Source: Lysobacteraceae bacterium (GTDB lineage: Bacteria > Pseudomonadota > Gammaproteobacteria > Xanthomonadales > Xanthomonadaceae). From it: a stretch of 41,091 nucleotides of DNA. The notes under the pieces were generated by a model. It saw only the letters and a list, made by a program, of their open reading frames with translations, had not been told where the DNA came from and made no database searches. The stretch lies in assembly GCA_027483045.1 (NCBI GenBank), contig JAIXVL010000257.1, positions 1 to 41,091 on the forward strand, in the 5' to 3' direction. How positions within the stretch are numbered: the stretch's first letter is position 1; each line of letters starts with the position of its first letter. A program made the position numbers and the translations under genes. Below are positions 1-8,272 of this stretch, piece after piece.

Positions 1-920
1 ACTCGTCCGATACGGCGCTGAAGCTCTCGAAGGTCGCTTCGGAACTCGGCTATCCGCTGACCTGCATCGGCGTGCCCAAGACGGTCGACAACGACCTCGT
101 GGTGACCGACTGCTGCCCGGGCTTCGGCTCGGCGGCGAAGTACACGGCCGTCTCGGTGGCCGAAGCCGCGCTCGATGTGGCCGCCATGGCCGACACCTCG
201 ACCAAGGTGTTCGTCTACGAAGTGATGGGCCGCCACGCCGGCTGGCTAGCCGCGGCCGCGGGCCTCGCCGGCCGGGGCGAGGACCAGGCCCCGCACGTGA
301 TCCTGTTCCCCGAGAACGCCTTCGACGAAGCCGCTTTCCTGGCCAAGGTGCAGGCCATCGTGAAGAAGGTCGGCTACTGCGTGGTTGTGGTTTCGGAGGG
401 CATCCGGCATGCCGATGGCCGCTTTGTGGCTGAAGCGGGCGGCAAGGACGCCTTCGGGCATTCGCAGCTCGGCGGCGTCGGCCCGATGCTGGCCGCGCTG
501 TGCAAGGACAAGCTGGGTGTGAAGGTGCACTGGACCGTGCCCGACTACCTGCAGCGCTCGGCCCGCCACATCGCCAGCAAGACCGACTTGCAGCAAGCGA
601 TGGCAGTCGGCAAGGCAGCCGTGGAGTTGGCCCTGGCAGGGAAAAATGGCGTGATGCCGACCATCCAGCGCACCAGCGACAAGCCCTACCGCTGGAAGAT
701 CGTGCCGCACCCGCTCTCGGAGATCGCGAACCACGAGAAGACCATGCCGAAGGCCTTCATCCGCAAGGATGGCTTTGGCATCACCGAGGCCTGCCGCACC
801 TACCTGGAGCCGCTGATTCGCGGCGAAGCACCGCCGCCGTACGGCAAGGACGGCCTGCCCGCTTTCGTGCGCCCCACCCTGCCGCTGCTGCCGAAAACCC
901 TGCCGGCTTGGTCAAAGTGA
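1..920 (+). CDS. pfp: Pyrophosphate-dependent 6-phosphofructokinase, 3' part (5' end outside window)
   Basis: The reading frame is open from base 3 and gives about 305 C-terminal residues; roughly the first quarter of a ~420-residue enzyme lies upstream of the window. It phosphorylates fructose 6-phosphate reversibly, using PPi instead of ATP, in cytoplasmic glycolysis/gluconeogenesis. The motif PKTVDNDL (from about base 75) has the Lys that marks PPi-dependent enzymes where ATP-PFKs have Gly (PGTIDND). GRHAGWLAA (base ~229) and DYLQRSARH (base ~541) fit the sugar-phosphate-binding region of the family. The GTG at base 72 is an internal Val codon, not a start. Two further PPi enzymes follow in the window (hppA, ppa), which supports a PPi-based energy economy. 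The ATP/PPi distinction rests on one visible residue because the second diagnostic motif is off the window. Confidence 0.92.
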   Translation, partial: SSDTALKLSKVASELGYPLTCIGVPKTVDNDLVVTDCCPGFGSAAKYTAVSVAEAALDVAAMADTSTKVFVYEVMGRHAGWLAAAAGLAGRGEDQAPHVILFPENAFDEAAFLAKVQAIVKKVGYCVVVVSEGIRHADGRFVAEAGGKDAFGHSQLGGVGPMLAALCKDKLGVKVHWTVPDYLQRSARHIASKTDLQQAMAVGKAAVELALAGKNGVMPTIQRTSDKPYRWKIVPHPLSEIANHEKTMPKAFIRKDGFGITEACRTYLEPLIRGEAPPPYGKDGLPAFVRPTLPLLPKTLPAWSK

Positions 921-1003
921 GTCCACGGCCTGCTCGTGGCGGGTGATCCCCGCCGCTTGCCGGTCTATGCTTCGAATAACCGCAGGGGGAGTGACCGGCA
1001 GGA

Positions 1004-3130
1004 ATGAGCGCGCACGAAACGCCGAAGCACAGCATGGCGCAACGCGTGCGGACATTTGCCAATGGCATCGGCGCACGCCTACTGGCTTCTGTACTTGCAG
1101 CAAGCGCCGTCATCACCTTCGGCGTCGCCGGCATTGAGGTTTGGAGTAACTACCGCGCCGACCTTGCTGAACTTCAAGCCGACATTGATCGCATCGGTCG
1201 GGGCAGCCTCGACCCCATCGCGCTCAGTCTTTGGAATTACGACGACGCCCAGCTGCGCCTGCAGTTGGACGGCATTCGTCAACGCCCTTACGTGGCCGCC
1301 GTCGAAGTCCGCGAACGTGCCGCCGACGGAAGCGATGGTGCACTGCGCGCTCGTGTGGGCAGCGATGGCGTGGAAGGGCGGCGCATTGAGCGCCTGCCCC
1401 TGACCTACCGGCGCGACGGCGAGAACGCCGATTTGGGCACCCTTCTCATCGAAGTGGACGCCGCGGCGTTGCGCAAACGATCAGTGGAGCGCGCGTCCAG
1501 CATCTTGCTCACTCAGGGCGGCATCGTTCTTCTCATCATTCTGGTGCTGATGTTGATGGCGCGGCAGATCGTGACGCGTCACTTGTCTGCTTTAGCAACC
1601 GCCGCCGAGCGCTTCGACGTGCGCGACGAACTCGGCAGCTTTCGAATCCGACCACGCAGCAAGGGGCCCGGCGACGAAATCGACCGCGTGATCGACGCGC
1701 TGGAGAAGATGCGCTCCAGCTTGCAGACGGCCTACCGCGACTTGGCCGACGCCAACACCGAGCTGCAAGCCGACATTGCTGCGCGCCTACGTGCAGAAGC
1801 GGCAGCCGATCATCTGGCCAATCACGATGCGCTGACCAACCTGCCCAATCGCCGCTTGCTGTTTCAGCGTTTGGCCCATGAGCTGGCAGTGGCCGATCGC
1901 AGCGGCACGCAGGGCGCGATGATGTTTATCGACCTGGATCACTTCAAGACGCTCAATGATGCGCGCGGACACAGCATCGGAGATGCGGTGTTGATGGAAG
2001 TGGCTCGCCGCCTCCGCCAATGTCTCCGCGAAATTGATTTGGTGGCTCGCTTGGGCGGCGATGAATTCGTTGCTGTGCTTCCGATGCTTGGTGAATTGCG
2101 CGAACGCGCAACGTCGAATGCACTGGTTGCTGCAGAGAAGCTTCGCGCGGCAGTGGCCGAGCCAATTGTTGTACGCGGCGAAGTTTTCCGACTGAGCGCC
2201 AGCATTGGCGTGGCTTTGTTCCCCGACGATGCCACCAGCCCGGAGAATCTGATCAAGCACGCCGATACAGCGATGTATCAGGCAAAAACTGAGGGCCGCA
2301 ATTGCATCAGCTTCTTCCAACGTGATTTGTTGGAGGCCACTGAACAGCGCCATGCACTCGAGACTGATCTTCGCCAAGCCTTGGTCGAGAACACGCTCGA
2401 CGTGGCCTACCAGCCCTTGATTGACGGATTGGGAACGCTGCGCGGTGCCGAAGCCTTGGTGCGCTGGAACCACCCCACACGCGGCCCGGTCTCACCCGTG
2501 CAGTTCATTCCGCTGTGTGAAGAATCCGGGCTCATCATTCCGCTTGGTGACTGGGTGATGCGCCATGTGCTGCGCCAAGTACGCGACTGGCGGCGTGAGG
2601 GCGCCCTGCATCCGCAGCAGTACATCAGCGTGAACATCAGCCCACGACAATTCCGGCAGCAGGGCTTTGAAGACTGGTTGATTGGGCTGCTGCACGAGTT
2701 CGAAGTGCCGCCCTCGCAACTGGTTTTGGAAATCACCGAAGGCGTGGTGCTGGGCGATATCGATTCAGCCATTCTGCGCATGCAGTCGCTGCGTGCTCGC
2801 GGGGTGCGCTTCTACATCGACGACTTCGGCACCGGCTACTCGTCGATGGCCTATTTGAAGCGGCTGCCCGCTGACGGGCTGAAGATCGACAAGGGCTTCG
2901 TGCGCGATCTGGGCACCGACGCCAATGACGCAGCGATTGTCGATGCCATCCTGGCCATGGGCCGCCACTTCGGCCTGACGGTGGTCGCCGAGGGCGTGGA
3001 AACCGAAGATCAAGCGCGCTACCTGCTCGAGCGCAGCTGCGATCTGTTGCAGGGCTACCACTTGGGCCGTCCGGTGGAGGCCAAGCGCTTCGCCTCGGAT
3101 TTCCTGTCGCGCTCCATCAGGGCGGTGTAA
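1004..3130 (+). CDS. Membrane-anchored GGDEF-EAL protein (c-di-GMP turnover)
   Basis: 708 residues. A membrane segment at about 24-46 and another at about 165-188 enclose a periplasmic sensor of about 115 residues. That sensor contains SLWNYDDAQLR and a PYVAAVEV strand, a pattern common in periplasmic sensor domains of kinases and cyclases. A linker/coiled coil leads to a GGDEF domain (GGDEF at 351-355) with an intact inhibitory I-site RxxD five residues upstream (REID). The EAL domain (EAL at ~483) keeps the catalytic signatures: NISP, LEITEG, DDFGTG, LKIDKGF, AEGVE and LQGY. Both domains therefore look catalytically competent, and the net activity cannot be predicted. The stop codon lies inside the -35 element of the next gene's promoter. 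The start is uncertain: ATG 1004 has only a distant GGGGGAG, and ATG 1037 is an alternative. Confidence 0.93.
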   Translation: MSAHETPKHSMAQRVRTFANGIGARLLASVLAASAVITFGVAGIEVWSNYRADLAELQADIDRIGRGSLDPIALSLWNYDDAQLRLQLDGIRQRPYVAAVEVRERAADGSDGALRARVGSDGVEGRRIERLPLTYRRDGENADLGTLLIEVDAAALRKRSVERASSILLTQGGIVLLIILVLMLMARQIVTRHLSALATAAERFDVRDELGSFRIRPRSKGPGDEIDRVIDALEKMRSSLQTAYRDLADANTELQADIAARLRAEAAADHLANHDALTNLPNRRLLFQRLAHELAVADRSGTQGAMMFIDLDHFKTLNDARGHSIGDAVLMEVARRLRQCLREIDLVARLGGDEFVAVLPMLGELRERATSNALVAAEKLRAAVAEPIVVRGEVFRLSASIGVALFPDDATSPENLIKHADTAMYQAKTEGRNCISFFQRDLLEATEQRHALETDLRQALVENTLDVAYQPLIDGLGTLRGAEALVRWNHPTRGPVSPVQFIPLCEESGLIIPLGDWVMRHVLRQVRDWRREGALHPQQYISVNISPRQFRQQGFEDWLIGLLHEFEVPPSQLVLEITEGVVLGDIDSAILRMQSLRARGVRFYIDDFGTGYSSMAYLKRLPADGLKIDKGFVRDLGTDANDAAIVDAILAMGRHFGLTVVAEGVETEDQARYLLERSCDLLQGYHLGRPVEAKRFASDFLSRSIRAV

Positions 3131-3152
3131 CCGAAACGGGCCCGGCAACGAA
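3126..3152 (+). promoter_or_regulatory. ECF-type promoter of the sigma gene (TGTAACC-N16-CGAA)
   Basis: The -35-like TGTAACC is at 3126-3132, the spacer at 3133-3148 (16 bp) and the -10-like CGAA at 3149-3152. The same elements with the same spacing precede bufA2, bufA1 and the diguanylate cyclase gene. The form resembles the SigF-type promoters of Caulobacter (GTAACC/CGAA-like). The -35 element contains the stop codon of the preceding gene. Position ahead of the sigma gene implies autoregulation. A transcript would start near 3158-3160. Confidence 0.75.
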
Positions 3153-3272
3153 TAGGGGGTGTCCCCAACCGAGCCATGGCCCATGACTGCACTGCCGCTA
3201 GCGACGACTTGGCTGTCTGCCGAGGTTTTCGGCGACACTGCGGCACCTGTCCGAAGGATTGCATCAACCACC

Positions 3273-3857
3273 ATGCAAAGCGCTGCCGCCAAAGCGACGG
3301 AACCTTCGCTTGGACCGGATTTTCTGGCGGGTTTGGCCGGTGATAGCAAGCGCTACGAAATCGCATTGAAAGGCTGTGCCGTATTGATGCGGCGTTTCTT
3401 GGCAACGCGGCTGCAGCGCATGGCGCCGGCCATGGTGGCGGATGCGGAAGACCTGGTGCAGGAGTGTCTTTTGGCCCTGCATCTCAAGGCTCACACCTAC
3501 GATGCCGACCAACTGTTTGAGCCATGGATGTACGCCGTGGCGCGCTACAAGCTGATCGACTTGCTGCGCCGGCGCCAACCGGGGCGCGAACTGAGCTTGG
3601 ACCTGTTGTCCGAGACGCACGAATTTCCTGACGAAGAGGAACGCAGCGAGGCCACCTCTGCAGCTGACCTTGATGTCTTGCTGGCGCGCCTTCCCGAAAA
3701 GCAGCGCCGCCCGATTGAACTGGTGAAGCTCGAGGGGCGCTCGGTGATTGAGGCCGCAGCAACCACGGGCCTTTCCGTTTCTGCCGTGAAAATCGGCATC
3801 CACCGCGGGCTCAAGTCCCTCGCTAAACATCTTGCTGCGGAGGGAACCACCTCATGA
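3273..3857 (+). CDS. ECF-family RNA polymerase sigma factor (SigF-like, NrsF-paired)
   Basis: 194 residues from ATG 3273. Region 2 is recognisable from DAEDLVQECLLALHLK and PWMYAVARYKLIDLLRRR, and region 4 from LARLPEKQRRPIELVKLEG followed by a helix-turn-helix (IEAAATTGLSVSAVKIGIHR). Pairing with a DUF1109/NrsF-type membrane protein, overlapping by ATGA, identifies it as a SigF-like (ECF16-type) sigma released from a membrane anti-sigma factor. Starts upstream in frame are GTG 3159, which coincides with the predicted transcript start, and ATG 3183, which has no clear ribosome site; ATG 3273 has AAGGA about 14 bases upstream. The true N-terminus is therefore unresolved. Candidate targets, judged from the shared promoter motif, are its own gene, both bufferin operons and the cyclase at 15983-17284. 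Confidence 0.9.
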   Translation: MQSAAAKATEPSLGPDFLAGLAGDSKRYEIALKGCAVLMRRFLATRLQRMAPAMVADAEDLVQECLLALHLKAHTYDADQLFEPWMYAVARYKLIDLLRRRQPGRELSLDLLSETHEFPDEEERSEATSAADLDVLLARLPEKQRRPIELVKLEGRSVIEAAATTGLSVSAVKIGIHRGLKSLAKHLAAEGTTS

Positions 3858-4495
3858 AGACTGAAGAACTCATTGCCCTGCTTGCTCGACACCCGGAAGC
3901 CATGGCGCGACCGCGACCGCTTTTGGAATGGACCTTAGCCCTGTCCGTGGCCGTAGCCAGTGCATTCGCATTGATGCTTTTGCTGCTTGGTCCGCGTGCG
4001 GATTTGCAGTCGGTGATGGCACAGCCCATGTTCTGGCAGAAGCTCGGCATTCTTGGCTTGTTCGCCGCCAGCGGCTTGCTGTGGGCGCACCGCGCGGGCA
4101 TTCCTGGTCGCGAGGGCGGCTGGCAGGCCGGACTTCGTTGGGCAGGCCCGCTCTGGGCCGTGGCTGCCACTCTGGTAACCGTGTTGAGCGCGCCCGCCGG
4201 AGCGCGCGCCGAGCTGTTTTGGTCGCCGAGCGTGTTCTGGTGCTTGGGCATGATCCCTGTGCTGTCGGTGGTGCCCGCCATCGCGCTGATCGTTTTGCTG
4301 CAACGCGCGGCCCCAGCCGAGCCGGCTCGTGCCGCGCGAGCCGCGGGCATGGCCGCTGCTGGCGTGGGCGCCGTGGCCTATGCCTTCCATTGCCCCACCG
4401 ATCAGCCGGGCTATCTGCTGCTGGTATACGGCGCAGCCATTGCGTCCACCACGCTGATCACTCAATTCGTGGGCCAGCGTTTGCTGCGCTGGTAA
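3854..4495 (+). CDS. NrsF-like (DUF1109) membrane anti-sigma factor
   Basis: 213 residues, with an N-terminal cytoplasmic segment (MKTEELIALLARHPEAM) followed by about six hydrophobic helices. This is the usual size and layout of DUF1109 proteins, whose characterised member NrsF holds SigF inactive at the membrane in Caulobacter. Two cysteines sit in the conserved settings FWC-LGMIP (Cys130) and FHC-PTDQPGY (Cys180). A Cys pair of this kind is needed for metal/redox sensing in the Caulobacter protein. The start ATG overlaps the sigma stop codon (ATGA), so translation is probably coupled. Inference: metal stress inactivates this protein and frees the sigma factor. The alternative, an unrelated six-helix protein, is unlikely given the context. 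Confidence 0.88.
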   Translation: MKTEELIALLARHPEAMARPRPLLEWTLALSVAVASAFALMLLLLGPRADLQSVMAQPMFWQKLGILGLFAASGLLWAHRAGIPGREGGWQAGLRWAGPLWAVAATLVTVLSAPAGARAELFWSPSVFWCLGMIPVLSVVPAIALIVLLQRAAPAEPARAARAAGMAAAGVGAVAYAFHCPTDQPGYLLLVYGAAIASTTLITQFVGQRLLRW

Positions 4496-4583
4496 CGCTG
4501 CGCACAAAACCCCTGCTGCACTGCGGCATCGCTTTCCGCGGACGTGATGGCGTCCGGACTCCCCTTCGGCAATACTCGGGTTG

Positions 4584-4605
4584 AGGCGGCCCTCTGGCCG
4601 CCTTT
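4584..4605 (+). terminator. Candidate terminator after the sigma/anti-sigma operon
   Basis: The arms AGGCGGCC (4584-4591) and GGCCGCCT (4596-4603) flank a CTCT loop and are followed by only three T residues. The stem is strong and the T-tract weak. It lies between the anti-sigma gene and hppA, so it could end the sigma operon transcript. Confidence 0.55.
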
Positions 4606-4647
4606 GCATATCTGCAGTTCAAATCCGAAGTCTTGGGGGAGGTAAGG

Positions 4648-6681
4648 ATGTTGGAGCAATACGGAATTCAGATCGCCATCGCCTGCGCGGCGCTCGCGGT
4701 GCTTTACGGTGTTTTGGCATCGCGCTGGATCATGGCGCAGCCAGCCGGCAACGAACGCATGCAGCAGATTGCTGCGGCCATCCAAGAAGGTGCGGGAGCG
4801 TATCTGCGGCGGCAGTACATGAGTATTGCTGTCGTGGGCGTGGTGCTTTTTCTGGTGATCGGTTTTGTGCCCGCACTGGGCTGGCAAACGGCCATCGGCT
4901 TTGCGATCGGCGCGATTCTTTCAGGTCTGGCCGGCTTTATTGGCATGTTCGTGTCGGTGCGCGCCAATGTGCGCACAACGCAGGCAGCCACCAAGAGCTT
5001 GAATGCGGCACTCGATGTGAGCTTCCGCGGCGGCGCCATCACCGGCATGTTGGTGGTGGGCTTGGGCCTCTTGGGCGTGGCCGGCTATTTCTGGTTCGTG
5101 GGCGGCGCGGTGAATGACGAAGCCGCGATCAAGGCCGCGCTGCAGCCGATGATTGGCTTGGCGTTCGGTAGCTCGCTGATCTCGATCTTCGCGCGATTGG
5201 GCGGCGGCATCTTCACCAAGGGCGCTGATGTGGGCGCCGATTTGGTGGGCAAGGTGGAAGCCGGCATCCCCGAGGATGACCCGCGCAACCCAGCGGTGAT
5301 CGCCGATAACGTGGGCGACAACGTGGACGACTGCGCGGGCATGGCGGCTGACCTGTTCGAAACCTATGCGGTCACCATCATCGCGGCCATGCTGATTGCC
5401 GGAATCATGTTCAGCACCTATGGCTTTGGCGGCGTCATGTACCCGCTGATTCTGGGCGCGGTGTCGATCGTGGCCTCCATCGTCGGCACCTTCTTCGTGA
5501 AGGTGGGCAGCGACGGCAAGATCATGAAGGCGCGGTACAAGGGACTGATCGTCGCAGGCCTGTTGTCGGCGGTGGGCTTCTGGTTCGTCACCGACGCGAT
5601 GATCGCGGTGAACACCGTGCAGATCTTCCTGTGTGCGATGGTGGGCTTGGTGCTGACGGCTGCTTTGGTCGTAATCACCGAGTACTACACCGCCACCGAA
5701 TACGGCCCCGTGCAGCAGATTGCTAAGGCTTCGGAAACTGGCCACGGCACCAACGTGATTGCAGGCTTGGCGGTGTCGATGAAGTCGACCGCAGCGCCGG
5801 TGCTTGTCGTCGCCTTGGCCATCTACACCTGCTACGCGCTCGCCGGATTGATGGGCATTGCGGTGGCGGCAACGGCCATGCTCTCGATGGCCGGCGTGAT
5901 CGTGGCACTCGACGCCTACGGCCCCATCACCGACAACGCGGGCGGCATCGCCGAGATGTCGGGGCTGGACAAGGAAATCCGCAAGACCACCGATGCACTC
6001 GACGCCGTGGGCAACACCACCAAGGCCGTCACCAAGGGCTATGCGATTGGTTCGGCAGGCCTTGCCGCGCTCGTGCTGTTTGCCGATTACGCACACAAGC
6101 TGGATGAGAAGTTTGGTCAGGACGTCATCGACTTCTCCATCGACAAGCCGGAAGTGCTGATCGGCCTGCTGATCGGCGGCTTGATTCCCTACTTGTTCGG
6201 CGCGTACGCCATGCAGGCCGTGGGTCGCGCAGCCGGTGCGGTGGTGGAAGAAGTGCGCCGTCAGTTCCGCGAGATCCCCGGCATCATGGAAGGCACCGGC
6301 AAGCCTCAGTACGACAAGGCGGTGGACCTGCTGACCAAGTCGGCGATCCGCGAAATGATCGTGCCGTCGATGCTGCCGCTGTTCATCCCGATCATCGTCG
6401 GCCTCGTGCTCGGCCCGGCGGCACTCGGCGGCTTGCTGATGGGCACCATCGTGACCGGCCTGTTCGTGGCGATCTCGATGTGCACCGGCGGCGGCGCGTG
6501 GGACAACGCCAAGAAGTACATCGAAGAAGGCCATCACGGCGGCAAGGGCTCTGAGGCCCACAAAGCCGCAGTAACCGGCGACACCGTGGGTGATCCCTAC
6601 AAGGACACCGCCGGCCCGGCCATCAACCCGCTGATCAAGATCATCAACATCGTGGCCTTGCTGCTGGTGCCGCTGCTCTGA
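4648..6681 (+). CDS. hppA: Membrane-bound H+-translocating inorganic pyrophosphatase, K+-independent type
   Basis: 677 residues with about 16 membrane segments. It couples PPi hydrolysis to proton export. The PPi/Mg site is seen in [19 protein letters not shown] and ADNVGDNV. The motif GNTTKAV has Lys at the position that separates K+-independent H+ pumps (Lys) from K+-dependent H+ or Na+ pumps (Ala), so a K+-independent H+ pump is predicted. ATG 4648 was chosen because GGGGGAGG lies 6-13 bases upstream; the in-frame GTG 4633 lacks this. Oddity: residue 227 is Asp (GAC, 5326-5328) in [10 protein letters not shown], where family members normally have Gly (GDNVGDCAGM). The gene stands alone between two terminators and is functionally linked to pfp upstream and ppa at 23.2 kb. 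Confidence 0.95.
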   Translation: MLEQYGIQIAIACAALAVLYGVLASRWIMAQPAGNERMQQIAAAIQEGAGAYLRRQYMSIAVVGVVLFLVIGFVPALGWQTAIGFAIGAILSGLAGFIGMFVSVRANVRTTQAATKSLNAALDVSFRGGAITGMLVVGLGLLGVAGYFWFVGGAVNDEAAIKAALQPMIGLAFGSSLISIFARLGGGIFTKGADVGADLVGKVEAGIPEDDPRNPAVIADNVGDNVDDCAGMAADLFETYAVTIIAAMLIAGIMFSTYGFGGVMYPLILGAVSIVASIVGTFFVKVGSDGKIMKARYKGLIVAGLLSAVGFWFVTDAMIAVNTVQIFLCAMVGLVLTAALVVITEYYTATEYGPVQQIAKASETGHGTNVIAGLAVSMKSTAAPVLVVALAIYTCYALAGLMGIAVAATAMLSMAGVIVALDAYGPITDNAGGIAEMSGLDKEIRKTTDALDAVGNTTKAVTKGYAIGSAGLAALVLFADYAHKLDEKFGQDVIDFSIDKPEVLIGLLIGGLIPYLFGAYAMQAVGRAAGAVVEEVRRQFREIPGIMEGTGKPQYDKAVDLLTKSAIREMIVPSMLPLFIPIIVGLVLGPAALGGLLMGTIVTGLFVAISMCTGGGAWDNAKKYIEEGHHGGKGSEAHKAAVTGDTVGDPYKDTAGPAINPLIKIINIVALLLVPLL

Positions 6682-6713
6682 TCTGAGGACTCGGCGTCAT
6701 CTGCACAAAAAGG

Positions 6714-6744
6714 CGAAGCCCCGGGAGACCGGGGCTTCGTTTTT
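6714..6744 (+). terminator. Rho-independent terminator after hppA
   Basis: A perfect 11-bp stem CGAAGCCCCGG / CCGGGGCTTCG with a GAGA tetraloop is followed by TTTTT (6740-6744). It lies just downstream of the hppA stop and ahead of the convergent hydrolase gene. Confidence 0.92.
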
Positions 6745-6757
6745 CATGGAGCCAGCA

Positions 6758-8194
6758 TCAGCGCGGTCGGCGCGAGAAGTCGACGACACGATCCTGATCG
6801 TCGATGCGGAATCGGTACATGTATCGCTCAGTGCCCGTGTCGAGAAGTGCGTCAACGGCGCGCACGGAACGATCGTCGAGTAGATCCATCGCCGCATCGG
6901 ATAGCGCGTCGCCGCCGATGATCGTGACGGACTTCGCCGCGCTCAAGTGCCTGGCCACGCGCAGGCGGTCGCTGGCTTCGCGGACACTCCCCGACGCGAT
7001 GGCGGCCATCTCGGGCGCCATGTGCTCACTTGAGCCATAGCTTGCCCAGGCGGAGAGCACGTCGCGGAGCGAGTCGGCGAGGCCTGCATCCTCGCCGCTC
7101 GGTTGCACTGTGGCCTTCGGACGCTGCGCAAGCGAGGTGTCAACCAGCCCGGCAATCGCGTGCGAGAGCGCCTCGGGCTGCGCATGCGCCGCGTTGGCCA
7201 GCACGAACACCGCCAACTTCTGCGACGGGTAGCGTGTGACCGTGGCGCGGAAGCCCTGCCACGAGCCTCCGTGTTGGATCACCGGCTGTCCGCGCTGTTC
7301 GCCGAAACCCCAACCGAAGCCATAAGGGACGCTGGCGCCGCTGCTCAGGCGCACTGGAGTCCACCAATCCGTGTAGTGCGCGTCGCTCAGCAGAACGCGC
7401 TGATTTAGGGCGCGCTCCCACGCGCCGAGGTCGCGAAGCGAAAAGTAGAGCGCGCCGTCCGCAAGGCGGTTGAAGCTGGGCGCGATCCAATCCTGATTGA
7501 CGATGGCGCCGTCGTCGTCGAGCTGATACCCCGCGGCGCGATGCGCAACCAGATCCTTCTCGCTGATGACTTTCGTCGTCCGCATGCCCAAGGGCTTGAA
7601 GATCTTCTCGGCCTGGTAGTCGCTCCAGTGCATGCCGGAGAGCTTCGAGGTCAGCAGGCCAAGGACCAGATACCCGCTGTTCGAATAGCTCCACTGCGAG
7701 CCGGGCTCGAAGTCGAGCGGGAGCGTCTTCATCACCGCAAGGAGCTCGGCCTCCGTGTAGTCCTTGCGGTAGTCGAATTCGTCGCCGTAGTCGCGCAGGC
7801 CCGAGGTATGGGTAAGAAGGTGCCGGATGGTGATGCGGTGCCAGCTCGCCGGCCCATCGGGGAAGTGACGTGAGAGACGGTCGTCAAGGCTGAGCTTGCC
7901 CTCCTCCGCGAGGAGCAGGATGCCGGCGGCAGTGAACTGCTTGGCCGTCGACCCGGATTGGAAGATCGTCTCGGGCGTGACCGGCACCCGGTGCTCAAGG
8001 TTGGCGTACCCATAGCCCTGCTCCTTGAGCACCTTGCCGTCGCGCATCACCAGCACCGCAATGCCCGGTGTCTTGCTCGACGCCAGTTCCGCTTTGACGA
8101 GATCGTCGATCGCGTCTGCGCTCGCTGCGCTCGCCATGACAATCGCCAGCAACGCGACGATGGCGCGGAAAGATCGGGGCTTACTGCGACTCAT
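6758..8194 (-). CDS. Secreted serine hydrolase, beta-lactamase/penicillin-binding fold (class C-like)
   Basis: 478 residues from the ATG at 8194, which has GGGAG about six bases upstream; an in-frame ATG at 8233 is less likely. A signal peptide (MSRSKPRS then a hydrophobic core ending ASADA) directs export. The catalytic SxxK is SGSTAKQF, the YxN motif is YSNSGY, and HGGSW is the third (KTG-equivalent) motif. HLLTHTSGL is typical of the Beta-lactamase family PF00144. About 130 extra C-terminal residues (from ~350) do not match the core and may be a family-specific domain. The substrate cannot be named: esterase, D-amino-peptidase and beta-lactamase activities all occur in this fold. It converges on hppA and follows the FAD gene by 78 bp. 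Confidence 0.88.
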   Translation of the reverse strand: MSRSKPRSFRAIVALLAIVMASAASADAIDDLVKAELASSKTPGIAVLVMRDGKVLKEQGYGYANLEHRVPVTPETIFQSGSTAKQFTAAGILLLAEEGKLSLDDRLSRHFPDGPASWHRITIRHLLTHTSGLRDYGDEFDYRKDYTEAELLAVMKTLPLDFEPGSQWSYSNSGYLVLGLLTSKLSGMHWSDYQAEKIFKPLGMRTTKVISEKDLVAHRAAGYQLDDDGAIVNQDWIAPSFNRLADGALYFSLRDLGAWERALNQRVLLSDAHYTDWWTPVRLSSGASVPYGFGWGFGEQRGQPVIQHGGSWQGFRATVTRYPSQKLAVFVLANAAHAQPEALSHAIAGLVDTSLAQRPKATVQPSGEDAGLADSLRDVLSAWASYGSSEHMAPEMAAIASGSVREASDRLRVARHLSAAKSVTIIGGDALSDAAMDLLDDRSVRAVDALLDTGTERYMYRFRIDDQDRVVDFSRRPR

Positions 8195-8272
8195 GACGCT
8201 CTCCCAGGTGAAATTCTTGCTGAATCCCATCATGCCCGCGGCGCTTAGCGAAACAACGACACCGTCGATGTT

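Noticed and set aside
3159-3272. Longer N-terminus for the ECF sigma factor (GTG 3159 or ATG 3183)
   Set aside because: GTG 3159 coincides with the predicted transcript start, and the extra residues show no sigma-factor similarity. ATG 3183 cannot be fully excluded.
4921-6561. 546-codon open frame on the minus strand, antisense to hppA
   Set aside because: It has no recognisable domain, is rich in His/Asp/Arg as expected from the complement of a GC-rich gene, and lies entirely inside a well-supported coding sequence.
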